DNA of 64,000 bases from Cytospora piceicola. Taxonomy: Eukaryota > Ascomycota > Sordariomycetes > Diaporthales > Cytosporaceae. The translations under genes were made by a program, and so were the position numbers. Below, piece by piece: positions 1 to 10,439 of the stretch. The DNA is taken from the NCBI GenBank assembly GCA_023375675.1, contig JALQBC010000025.1:554675-618674 (forward strand), read 5' to 3'. Below the pieces are notes generated by a model that saw only the letters and a list, made by a program, of their open reading frames with translations, did no database searches and was not told the origin of the DNA. The number at the start of each line of letters is the position of its first letter. Within the stretch, counting starts at the first letter, position 1.

Positions 1-1040
1 TGCGATAGCAGGCCTTATACTGATCGCGTTGATATGGGTCCTCACGCGCGGCTGGGGCCCACATAACGGCCAGGGCGGCGGAGGCAGTGGGATGGCCAAC
101 CATATCCCGGCTGGGAAACCGCCGACGGTGGTGGTGACGGTTATAGACCCGGCGCGCTTTGGGGCGAAGTACACAGAAATGGTCAAGGAGAACAGGAAAC
201 TATACGCCAACAAGCATGGTATGTCCTTAGAGTATAGGTCAGCCCCCTGGGGCGGGTTGGGATGTGCCTTTGCTGGAAGGCGGGCAAGGCAAATAGAGTC
301 CAATGCTGACAGACATGATGAGGGCAGGCTACGAAACATTCTTCCCACATATCGGCGACTACGATCTCAAAGGGGCGCCCATGTCCTGGACGAAGGTCGT
401 AGCATTGCGGCACGCCCTCACACTGTTTTCTGAGGCGACATACTTCTGGTATATCGACATCGACACATTTATCATGAATCCACACATATCGATAGAGAAA
501 GACGTCATGGCGCCGGCCAAGCTTGAACAGAAGATGATTGTGGACTACCCCGTCGTGCCGCCAGATAGCATTATCCACACATTTAACCACCTTAAAGGGG
601 AGGACGTCGACTTTGTAGTGACCCAGGACAGGGACGGACTGTCAACGTCCAGCTTCCTGGTTAGAAACTCAGAGTGGTCGAGGTTCTTCCTGGAGACATG
701 GTTTGATCCGATATATCGGACTTATAATTTCCAGAAGGCGGAGACACATGCTCTGGTGAGTACACCCTACTACCCTTCACATGCCAGGACAAGGGTAATT
801 AGGCTGACTGAGAAACAGGAACACATCGTTCAATGGCACCCAACAATCCTATCGAAACTGGCACTGGTGCCCCAGCGCATCATCAACTCATACGACAAGT
901 CAGACAAGGGCCATGCATACTCGACGGGTGACCTTGCTGTCCGCTTCCCCAAATGTGCCAAGTCGGCCAAGAATCCGACATGCGAGGCGCTTGCCGAACC
1001 GTACGCATCCGTCTGGAGATCAGCTTACAGGGCTCGATGA
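1..1040 (+). CDS. GT34 alpha-1,6-mannosyltransferase (MNN10/GMA12 family), 5' end outside window
   Basis: Three exons are visible: <1-218, 328-755 and 819-1040. The start codon lies left of the window. The first residues form a hydrophobic stretch (AIAGLILIALIWVL), which fits the single signal-anchor helix of a type II Golgi glycosyltransferase. A low-complexity Gly stem follows, then the catalytic domain. The DxD-type metal and sugar-nucleotide motif appears as YIDIDTF, and the family blocks HIGDYDLKGAPMSWTK and ALRHAL are intact. The family adds alpha-1,6-mannose to outer-chain or core N-glycans of cell-wall proteins (Mnn10/Mnn11) or, in fission yeast, alpha-1,2-galactose (Gma12). Closer similarity to Mnn10 is inferred from these blocks. 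Intron 2 (756-818) is 63 bp and stop-free, so its retention would keep frame. Confident in the family, less so in the exact acceptor. Confidence 0.88.
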
Positions 1041-1549
1041 TGAACGGGCCCTCGGGGTCCTGATATTGACACAGAGCTTTTTGTGATTTGGCGCTTTTCT
1101 TTCAACGGGATTTTCAAAAAGAGATTTAAGGGCTCTTGGGCCCAGGCGTTTCTGATGGGATTTGCTTTACACACAGCAGGGCTATGGGCATATGGAGGTA
1201 CCGAGCTACATGGACCAATTGGCAAGCAGGGCATGTTGGTGGTGGTGGTGGTGCGGCAAGGCTGGAAGGATGACCTTCAGAACTCTATTTCCCTGCATGA
1301 TTGAGGATGATGTTTTGTATATGACTGGATGTCATGCTACTTTCCATGATACCTCAATACCAACTACAAAATACCAACTACAAGCATCTGGCCTTCTCAA
1401 CCATCGTGCCTGTCACGGCTTTTCTTAGAACCCTGATATCACATAGCCAGTAATGTTGTTTTCCCTGCCTCTAAACATGTGCAAATCCAGTGGGTATCAT
1501 TTTGCTTGCGCGATTCTTGTATGAACAAGGCCCTATCTCATGGCTTCCC
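1041..1549. other. intergenic, convergent 3' ends
   Basis: This 509-bp stretch lies between two convergent genes and presumably holds both 3' UTRs. It has a GTG/GGT run near 1230-1253 and no supportable ORF. Confidence 0.6.
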
Positions 1550-2894
1550 TCAGAGTGCCGCCGGACTCGTCGAGCTGGAGAACGTGCCCGACTCGTCCCC
1601 GCTCACGAACGAGCTCCCCTTCCTCGCGGCCCACCTGTCCCTCAGGGAGGTCCAGTCCTCCTTCCAGCTCCGGATGCTCTGGTCCAGCTCCGGGTCCGCG
1701 CCCTCGGGTATGTACCCCAGGCACTGGGCCTCGATGCCGCGGAGCTGGATCCTGAGGTACCTGAGCTCGCTCTCGTCCTCGGCGGCCGCGCCCTCGAGCT
1801 CGCCGATGCGGGCCGCCTGCTCGAGCACGTGCCTGCCCGCAGCGCCCTCTCGCTGGACAAGTACTGCGTGTAGATGCTGTTGGCCCGGGAGGGGGGCTTG
1901 GGTTAGCGGGGTCTGGACTGGGGTTGGCTGAGGGGGGTGGAAGGTGTGCTCTGGGGAGGGGGGGGGGAGGGGAGGGGAGTGATGGAGGGGAGTTGGGGAG
2001 AATGGATGGGGGGAGGATAGGTATGGAATTCACATCTGACTCTTCACGCCGCTTCTGTAGACTCGCTATGACAGAAGCCATCTCGGCGCATAGACCTTCT
2101 GCCTCCTGGACGATCGTGTCGGCCATTTCGTAGGACTCCCTGGACGAACTGCCGGCGGCCGTAGCAGCAGCAGCGGCAGCAGCAGCAGCAGCAAGGGGCC
2201 CCGGCTGCTCGACCGACGACGGGTGCAGGTACGCCGGCGGCCCCGAGGCCCGGCCCTGGACCTCGCCGCCCCCGCGCGACGGCGCCGAGGGCTGCCGCTG
2301 GAGCTGCGACAGGAGCCACGACGGGCTCAGCGGAGGGCCCATGAGGCTGGTGCCCCTCGCGGCGCGCCTGCCGCCTGCTGCGCCGCCGCCGCCCCCCGAC
2401 AGCACGCGCTCCATCTCGTCGACCCGCGCGTGCAGGGCCTCGACGTCGCCGGCGCGCACGTCGGCGGCGCCCAGCCGGCGGGCCAGGTCGTCCAGCCGCT
2501 GGACGAGCACGTCCCTGCTGTCCTGGGCGAGGCGGTCGGGCGAGGCGGGGGGGTCGGGGTCGGGGTCTGAGTCGGAGAGGCCGGAGGAGCCGGTGTTGGA
2601 TTCGGAGGTGCTGGTGAGCAGCTCGTCGTCGAGCTCGATCCTGGGGCGGCCTAATAGGGGGTTGGGGGCCCGGCCCACCGGGGTGTGCGGCGGGCGGAGG
2701 TGGAGGTGGTAGTGGTCGGTGCCGTCATCTTGGTCGTCGTCGTCTGGCTCTCGCTGCTGGTGGTGGTGGTGGTGGTGGTGGTGTCGGTGGTGGTGTTCGG
2801 ATGGCCCGGGAGAGCGGGCGGCGCTGGAGGGGCCGAGGGTCGTCGTGGGGTAACGCGGCCGTAGGGGGGAGAGCGGTGAAATGTGGAAGTTCAT
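1550..2894 (-). CDS. conserved coiled-coil protein of unknown function, 395 aa
   Basis: Two exons on the minus strand, 2894-2034 and 1876-1550, are joined by a 157-bp intron (donor GTGAATTC, acceptor CAACAG) in phase 0. The ATG at 2892-2894 is the first one in frame. The N-terminal half is disordered, with a histidine run near residue 35 coded by a GTG-rich stretch on the plus strand, an acidic patch, and Gly, Pro and Ala runs. Two helical segments stand out: one around residues 155-190 (QRLDDLARRLG, then ARVDEMERVL) and one spanning the splice junction (EAEGLCAEMASVIASLQKRR, later ARIGELEG and ESELRYLRIQLRG). The C-terminal segment with GIEAQCLGYIP and WKEDW looks like the conserved part. 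I do not recognise a named domain. A coiled-coil scaffold is only an inference. Confidence 0.72.
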
Positions 2895-4865
2895 CGCTCT
2901 GGGTTGCGCGGTCGGCGCATGGTGTCGTTGTGTTCCCGTTTCTTTCTTTCGTGGGGAGTTGCGGTCGTAGGAGAGGTGGACACCCTGGCTTGAGCTACGG
3001 AGCACCAGTTGACCTGCAGGTCAAGATCAAAGAAGGGTGACTGACGTCGTGTCTTCTGGAACTTCTTCTCAGTCTCGTTGTTCTTTCGCGAATCGCGAAA
3101 TACAGGTCGGTCTCGGCCTCTTGGTCGTACCGTAAATAGATGGATATGTGCGTATTATGGCGAGGTCTGGTCGGACATGTTCCGTGTTCCGTCTACTTGT
3201 GCAAGTTCGCGGAGACATTACGAGGCGTTCACACATATGAGAGGAGAGCCCCTGAGAATGGGAAAATAATAATGGGTCTCAGTGTGTTCAGAGCTGCAGA
3301 GGTTGTTGTTGTTGTTGGCCACCCACTGCCACTCCCAGAAGGGCAGAAGTGGATGGAGTGTGAATGCATGCATACATACATACACACATATATCATACAT
3401 CAGAAGAAGCTCGTGGCTGCAGCCCTAAAAGCAACTTTAACACGAATAGAGAGACATCCGATCGTCCGACATCTGATATCTGAGGGTAACTCTAATCCTT
3501 GTTTCCCAGCCTGAACAAGCTGGGAGCGTTGCCCCCGTCTCGTCTCATACGGCATGGCGTGAGGCGTCTCTTTCTGGGGGCTGAGACAACCTGGACTTGG
3601 ACAAACAGCTGCCGGTATAAGTAGCTACTCAGTACATCCTCTGACATGTGATGCTCCTGTGCTTTATATACCTACTGTGCTCATGTCCCCTGTCTTGGGA
3701 CGTCTACATATAAGTATACTCAATTGGATCGGTCAGCATGTGGCACAGGGCAACCATGTAGATATAGACCTTGTCAACATCTCTGGAACCACCAGTGTCG
3801 AGCAGGTCATGACTTGGTGGTATATCACTTGAGTATGTATCGCTTCACCTGCCATCTACTAGGTACAGTAGTGTCGTACTCGAGGCTCTTGGCTTGCAGA
3901 ATGGCGGGAGACGGGGGCGGCAATGCGGTCAAGTGGAGGCGTGCATGCTCAGTACCGTACTACCTATACCACAGTAACCACAGTAATGTGATCTATATGT
4001 AGGTATCCCGCACGAGTTCGAGTCGGAAACATGGAGCTTTCCCGGGAGACATGGATGACTCCTGTTGATGTATGCGGTAGCAGGCCTGTGAATGGCAGAA
4101 AGGGGGGAAGAGGAGGGGAGGAACCACACCTAATCAAGAATGAAGGGGGGTAGGGAGGTAGGGGAGCTGGGGGGAAGGGGAGTAGGGGAGTTCCGTGTAG
4201 GTCAGTCGGCCTTCTCCTAGACCGCATCCATATGTGCACATATGATGATCGATAGATACACAGTAGATTGATTGATTGATTGCCGGGTGTCGGGGATACA
4301 CACGAGCTCCGTCCGTATGTACGAAAGTAGGTGGCCAGAGAGTATCGAACTTTGTTTTGCTCCGACTTCTTCCTGGTTCAAGGCTGCTCTGTATCCTGAC
4401 TTCTTGAATCCTGAATCAAGCCTCGTCTCGTCTCCTTTCCTTGTTCATTGTTGTTCTCTTCATCCTCACAGTGAGATCTCTCTTGTACTGGACCACCCCC
4501 TAATACTCAGGTATATACCCAGTGAACCCTTCCAAACTCAGGGGGTCCCAGTGAGTACAGGTTAGTGTTGCGTCATTGCCGTTCATTGCCATATCGATAA
4601 CACCCACAGCATACAGTAGCATAGCATAGCATAGCGCGTTGCCTCGGCTAAACCTTTTGTCTATAGCTAAGTCTCATACTCACCATTGCCCAATACTCGA
4701 CCCTCGACAACTCGATATTACGTACCTCAACTCGAGAACCCCGATCCTCAAGACTTCCGGAGAGGACAACATTCCTAGGGGAGAGCCACTCGTTCCTCAA
4801 TGAGGCAATCATAGTCGAATCCGAGTCTCTCAAGGGAATCGTGGGCTTCCACGCAAACCGCCAAC
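2895..4865. other. divergent promoter region, about 2 kb
   Basis: This region separates the divergent coiled-coil gene and the pyruvate dehydrogenase kinase gene. It holds small repeats: a CATACATA-type run near 3366-3390, four GATT units near 4265-4282 and AGCAT units near 4618-4635. Pyrimidine-rich stretches just upstream of 4866 are typical of fungal promoters. I see no gene. Confidence 0.55.
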
Positions 4866-6510
4866 ATGTCGTGGAAAAAGTCGGGCAAGCTGATGGACAC
4901 CATCCGCCATTATGCCAACTTTCCTGCGACCGGCGTCAGCTTGAGGCAGATGGTCCAGTTTGGAGAGAGGCCTTCCGTCGGTAAGTCCCGGAACCGGTTG
5001 CATTGTATCTTGTTTGCGGCATCGTAACCCATCTGGTGACTCCCTGCTGACCGCTCTCCCCCCCCCCCCTCTCAGGCACCCTCTACCGCGCCTCTCAGTT
5101 CCTCACCGAGGAGCTCCCCATAAGACTCGCCCACAGGGTTCAGGAGCTAGAGAACCTTCCCGATGGCCTTAGCGACATGCCCTCGGTCAAGAAGGTCCAC
5201 GACTGGTATGCCCAATCATTCGAGGTATGTGCAACTCCAGCTCCAACTGAGTAAGGCGTGTGTGTGTGTGTGTGTGTGTGTGCGTCTGTGTTTCTGTGTC
5301 TGTCTGTGTATGGTGACTCACATGCCCGGCGATGCAACAGGAGATAACAGACCTCGCGAGACCACGACTTCCCCAAGATGTACGAGAACGACTGTTGCGA
5401 CCCGCCATGTCCCTCGGCGGCAAGGGCCAGCTGCTCTCGGAGGCGACACCAAACCCCAGCGTCCCGGAGGGCCAGTACACGTCGATGCCCCAGACGGCAC
5501 ACCACAACGGCACCCACAACGGCACCCACAACTGGTCCAAGAAGCACCACGCGGCGCGGCGGTACTTCGCCGTGGTCGACGACACGGGCGACTGGCCCCC
5601 GGACCTGCAGCTGTACAACCAGAAGTTCGCGCAGACGCTCCACCAGATCAAGCGGCGGCACGACGGTGTCGTGACCACCATGGCCCAGGGCATCCTCGAG
5701 TACAAGCGCAAGCGGCAGCGCATGCAGATCGACGGCACCATCCAGTCCTTCCTGGACCGCTTCTACATGTCGCGCATCGGCATCCGCATGCTCATCGGCC
5801 AGCACATCGCCCTGACGGACCAGAGCCACTACTCGGACCCCAACTACGTCGGCATCATCTGCACAAAGTCCAACGTGCGCGAGCTGGCGCAGGAGGCCAT
5901 CGAGAACGCGAGGTTCGTGTGCGAGGACCACTACGGCCTGTTCGAGGCCCCCAAGATCCAGCTGGTGTGCAACCCGAACCTGAACTTCATGTACGTGCCG
6001 GGCCACCTGAGCCACATGCTCTTCGAGACGCTCAAGAACTCGCTGCGCGCCGTCGTCGAGACGCACGGCCAGGACAAGCAGGAGTTCCCCGTGACCAAGG
6101 TGATCGTGGCCGAGGGCAAGGAGGACATCACCATCAAGATCTCGGACGAGGGCGGCGGGATCCCGCGGAGCGCCATCCCGCTGGTGTGGACGTACATGTA
6201 CACGACCGTGGACCGGACGCCGAACCTCGACCCCGACTTCGACAAGAGCGACTTCAAGGCCCCCATGGCTGGCTTCGGATACGGCCTGCCCATCTCGAGG
6301 CTGTACGCGCGGTATTTCGGTGGTGACCTGAAGCTGATCAGCATGGAAGGGTAAGTAACATTCCGGGTGGTGGTGGAGGTGGTGGGGGCACCTAAGTAAC
6401 GGGCGAGACAAGAGGCGCTGACACTAAGGATTTCCTCGTGGAACAGGTACGGAACAGATGTCTACCTGCACCTGAACCGGCTCTCCAGCTCATCGGAACC
6501 CCTTCAATAG
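4866..6510 (+). CDS. pyruvate dehydrogenase kinase, mitochondrial (PDK/BCKDK family)
   Basis: Four exons (4866-4980, 5076-5224, 5341-6350, 6447-6510) code for 445 aa. Family enzymes sit in the mitochondrial matrix and phosphorylate the E1-alpha subunit of the pyruvate (or branched-chain keto acid) dehydrogenase complex, which switches it off. The N-terminal four-helix-bundle domain is marked by HYANFPATGVSLRQMVQFG, near residues 15-35. The GHKL ATPase domain has an N box (ETLKNSLRAVVE, Asn near residue 321), a G1 box (DEGGGIPRS, Asp near 357) and a G2 box (GFGYGLPISRLYARYF, near 399). The ATG sits in a good context (AACATG). Intron 2 contains a GT dinucleotide tract. The N-terminal pattern matches fungal PDK better than BCKDK by memory, but substrate is not provable from sequence. 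Confidence 0.92.
5258..5282 (+). repeat. GT dinucleotide microsatellite in intron 2 of the PDK gene
   Basis: An almost pure alternating GT tract of about 25 bp lies inside the 116-bp intron 5225-5340, followed by degenerate TGTGTC/TGTCTG units. It takes up about a fifth of the intron. Confidence 0.9.
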
Positions 6511-7569
6511 CAATCAGCAGTCATGAGGGATCCAAGTTCTCGAGGATTGACAATGGGGATGAGGTATATCTTACACAAGAGGCTCAAGAGCCCACACCAA
6601 CTCGAGATTTCCGAGAGGAGGCAGGTCGGAGATGTCGAGGATGCAGTGAAGCAGAGTGATCCCGGCATGGGGGCATTCCGCGACCGGAACGCTGATTTGT
6701 AGCTTGACTCGGCAGCTGGTCTCGCGGTGTTGATGATGATGACGAAGACAGGTGTGCCTTGGACCTTGCTATGAGTGGGAAGTATGTGGGGGTTAGTTCG
6801 GTCGAGCGTTGCATATGGCTTTATTGGGAGGGATGGGGAGGAAGGGTTTGGCTGGAAACTGAACAACCCACGGTGCATGGACATGGGAAACATTGTTAAT
6901 CTTGGTGGATTGACTATGACTTCTGGATCGGGAAATGGAAGGGCGTGCAGAGAAGGGTGGTCATGTGAGGAACTAAGGACTGGCTTGCTGCAATATTGAT
7001 AGATGGGATTTGTACCGAGGCGATGATGATGATGGCTCGGATGTCGAGGACATCTGCAACTAACTTTTGGGGGCCCAAGAGGGATGGATGACCAAAACAT
7101 GGGGAGAGATAACAAGAGAGCCAAGGAGCCACCCGCATGAGCAGCAGACACAATGGAGGCTTCTTGATGACTATGTTCTATTCCATGCAGACCTACTCCG
7201 TGCTGTATGTGGCAAGTGTGTACCAGCGACTGACTGGCTATCTTCCAAATCAACTACTACCTACTATATGACATATGTACATGCCCAGGTCTTGATGCCA
7301 TGTCTGTTCAATACTGGAGCAAAACGACAGTATTCCGTTCTCGTGTGAGCCATCTCATATACTGGAGAAGGCCAAATCAATTCCTGGAAAACAAAACAAC
7401 ACAAAACCTCATCGTATCTATCATGAACCATGCTGCCTCCTCCTCCTCCTCCTTCCCCCCTTACCCCCTTTACCCCCCAACCTCACCCAAGACCAACCCC
7501 CAACCAGCCACACATGCACGCTTTCCGATTCCCAAAACAGATATATAAAAAAAAAAGGAGAAGGTCATT
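6511..7569. other. intergenic, convergent 3' ends
   Basis: The stretch lies between convergent PDK and S1P lyase genes. It includes a CT-rich stretch near 7435-7475 and an A-rich run at 7541-7556 next to the lyase stop codon, on the side of its 3' UTR. No gene is supported. Confidence 0.55.
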
Positions 7570-9651
7570 CTATGCCTTGTAGAGGGTATCGAGGAACGAG
7601 GTCGCCAGGTCCACCACGACGCCCTTGTGCGGCAGGCTGCCGGCGACGCCGTACAGCGCGGCCGAGTCGCCCATGGCCTTGCCGCGGGCGCCCTTGCCCT
7701 CGGCCACGCGGGCGCGCTCCTTCTCGCGCTCGGCGCCGACGACGGCCTCGAGGTCGTCCGTCAGCTTCTCCCAGACCTTGACGATGGGCAGCGTCACGGC
7801 GACGTGCATGGCGGGCGGGTCCTGCAGCGAGTTGAGGTGCCAGCCGCGGCGCGCCATGGCGTCGGCCACGTCGTAGATGTTGAGGCTGCGCGCCGTGAAG
7901 GCCACCACCGACACGGCGGGGCGCCCCATGACCTCGAGCTCGGCCGCCAGCACCGGCGACGACGCGATGCGGCCCGCGATGCGCCGCGCCGCCCCCACGA
8001 TCTGCACGCACGCATCCAGGTACCCCTCCTCGCCCACGCTCATCAGGCTCGCCCAGCACCCCGCGATGAGCGCCCCCGGCCGCGACCCCGCGAACCCCGG
8101 CGACGCGTACACGCCGCCCGACCAGTCCGGGATCACAAAGTACTGGTAGCCCCGCAGCTCCGCCGTGCGGTAGAGCACCGTCGAGCTGCCCTTGGGCGCG
8201 AACCCGTACTTGTGCGTGTCGCACGAGATGGACGTGACGCCCCGCAGGCGGAAGTCGAACGCCGCCGCCTCGAACCCGGCCCGCTCCAGGAACGGCACCA
8301 GGAACGACCCCAGGCAGCAGTCGACGTGCAGGGGGACGCGCCGCCGCAGCGCGATCTTGGACAGCGCCGCGATGTCGTCGATGATGCCGTGCGGGAAGTT
8401 GGGCGCGCTGCCCACGATGAGCACCGTGTTGGCGTTGATGAGCCGGGCCACGCGCTTCGTGTCGACCTGGTAGTTGGGCGCCGGGCAGGGGACGAGCTGC
8501 AGCTTGATCCTGAAGTACTCGCATGCCTTGCGGAATGCCGTGTGGGCCGTGTCTGGGAGGATCCTGAGAAAGGAAGAGGTTCGTTAGCACTCGGTGCCAA
8601 GGGGGTTGATCGTCTGGGGCTCGGGTGGGAAGACTAGACCACTTACATCTCCGGCTCCGTCACGCCCCTCTCCACATAGGCCTTTTGCCTGGCGCTCAGA
8701 CACGCCATCAGGATACTCTCGGTGCCACCAGACGTCGTCACGCCGGCGCCGCTCGGCGGCGCGTTGAACAGGCTCAGCACCATGGCCACGACCTCGGCCT
8801 CCATCTTCCTCACGCCGGGGAACACGTCCGGGTGTATGGGGTTGGCCACGGTGAACTTGCCGTACGCCTCGGTCTGCAGCTTGATCAGCTTGTCCTCGCC
8901 GTGGTACACGGCGCCGGACACGAAGCCGTCCTCCCAGCGCGTGTGGTCCATGTCGGCCAGCCGGCCGAGCTCGGCGCGGAGCTCATCGTCGCTCCAGCCC
9001 TGCTTCGGCAGCGTCAGGTAGCGCTTCTCGCCCGTGGGCACCAGCTTCTGCTCCAGCTTGGCCCGGGCCTCGTCCACCTGCGCCTTGACCTTGCCGCGCA
9101 CGCCGGGGGCCCGGAGGAACCACCCGAACGTTATCCGCCGCACGTCGTTGTACAGCTCGACCAGGGTGCCGATCAGCCCGCGGCCCTTGAGCTTCCAGAA
9201 GGACCGCCGGGTCCAGCGGAGGAGGAAGTAGAAGAAGATTATGTTCTTGAGCCTAGAGGCGAGCACACACTCGAGGTCAGCAGGGGGTCCTGTTTGAGCG
9301 GAGGTATGTGAGACGACGGTGCGCCCGTGATCTCGGGGGCACGGAGGGTTAGTTAGCGCTGCATGGCACACACCCACCCAGCCTTCCGCTGGGTCTCTGC
9401 GACAAAGCCAGGCCTTCTTATCCCTCCCAAGGTATGGGGGAGGACCGGACCGGGCACCGAATGTGCCGGGGGGGAAAGTGGGTTGCCGGAGGATTGTTGT
9501 CTGGGGTTCTTGCCTCTTCGGCGCAGAAAATACTGGGTCTTCTCACTTACAGATCGATATTCAGAAACTGTATGGCGGTGCCTGCGCGGGACTTCTTGAC
9601 GCTGCTGATACCATCCCGCAGGCTGATGGGCATGCGCGAAGAGCCCGGCAT
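7570..9651 (-). CDS. DPL1: sphingosine-1-phosphate lyase
   Basis: Three exons on the minus strand (9651-9551, 9252-8647, 8563-7570) encode 566 aa, close to the usual fungal length. The enzyme is an ER membrane PLP-dependent lyase that cleaves long-chain-base 1-phosphates into a fatty aldehyde and phosphoethanolamine, the exit step of sphingolipid breakdown. A membrane segment near residues 35-48 (KNIIFFYFLLRW) spans the exon 1/2 junction. The PLP site motif SCDTHKYGFAPKG is intact, with the Schiff-base lysine near residue 354. Upstream blocks GVTTSGGTESILMAC and HVDCCLGSFLVPF are also typical of group II decarboxylase-fold S1P lyases. The 33-codon first exon is supported by a clean GTAAGT donor and by continuation of the membrane segment in frame. 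The C-terminal tail from about residue 520 is charged and less conserved. Confidence 0.93.
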
Positions 9652-10439
9652 CTTGGACGGTTTATGTCTGCAGTTTCTCCGGAAATCGAGCGACTGAGAA
9701 GAAAGGCGACAACAAACAGAAACAAACAAAAATAAAAGGGTCAGGTCAGTCCTGAAGTGTTCTTTCTATCCATAGAAGGAGAAGAAAAAAGTAGGGCCGC
9801 AAAGAAAGGAACCTTGGGAAAGTCGTCGGCGAAACGGGAAGTCTTATTATGCAATGATGCATGAGAGGACGGCGTCCCGAGGGCGCCGATCTGGGGTTCC
9901 AACCCGCCTGCCGTAAGCCATCCGTTGCGATAGCCGTGCTAAGTGCAGTAAAAGGTCCCTTGCGCTTTATTGTCCTCCGTAGCTCGGTAACTTTCTCGGC
10001 CACCGCGGATAGCGGCTCCTAGTTCCTCTTCTCTCCTTGTTTTCGTTCATGATCAATGCGATTATACAACTAAGTCGTCTTTTTTTCCTTCTTTTCGGGA
10101 CTGTTCTGACCACGTGGGTGTTGACGTGGGAAATGTGGACGGTGGGCAAGTGTCAGGCGTGCCTTGTTTGTATAGTGAAGACATTCAGACACTACCGTTG
10201 TGTGCAATGATCATTTGTGAGAAGTTGTGTCATATGAATTGAAAACAGCATTGACTACAGCATGGAACACCTAACACAAGAAGGTATCACAATATAATCT
10301 CACCCACCATCACCGAGTGGAAAATACCGTTTCTGGTGGATGCCTTTAGGAGCATCCTCCGCTTTCTTGGCTCCCCCAAGAGGCCGAGGCTCAACGACAT
10401 CAGTCATCAATCATTCATACATGACCAACATGCCCAATC
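9652..10439. other. S1P lyase promoter and transporter 3' region
   Basis: This 788-bp stretch lies upstream of the lyase start and downstream of the transporter stop, both on the minus strand. It has an A-rich patch at 9715-9735. No ORF has features of a gene. Confidence 0.5.

Noticed and set aside
1533..2033. Continuous reading of the coiled-coil gene without its intron
   Set aside because: Read-through gives Pro/Arg low complexity, whereas splicing at 2033/1877 restores a regular coiled coil and a clean stop.
5140..6411. A 423-codon ORF on the minus strand opposite the PDK gene
   Set aside because: It is the antisense shadow of a GC-rich conserved exon; its product is His/Val/Leu-rich low complexity with no domain.
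7627..8637. A 336-codon plus-strand ORF opposite the S1P lyase gene
   Set aside because: The lyase reading has all family motifs. This frame is Arg/His-rich shadow sequence caused by GC-biased third positions.
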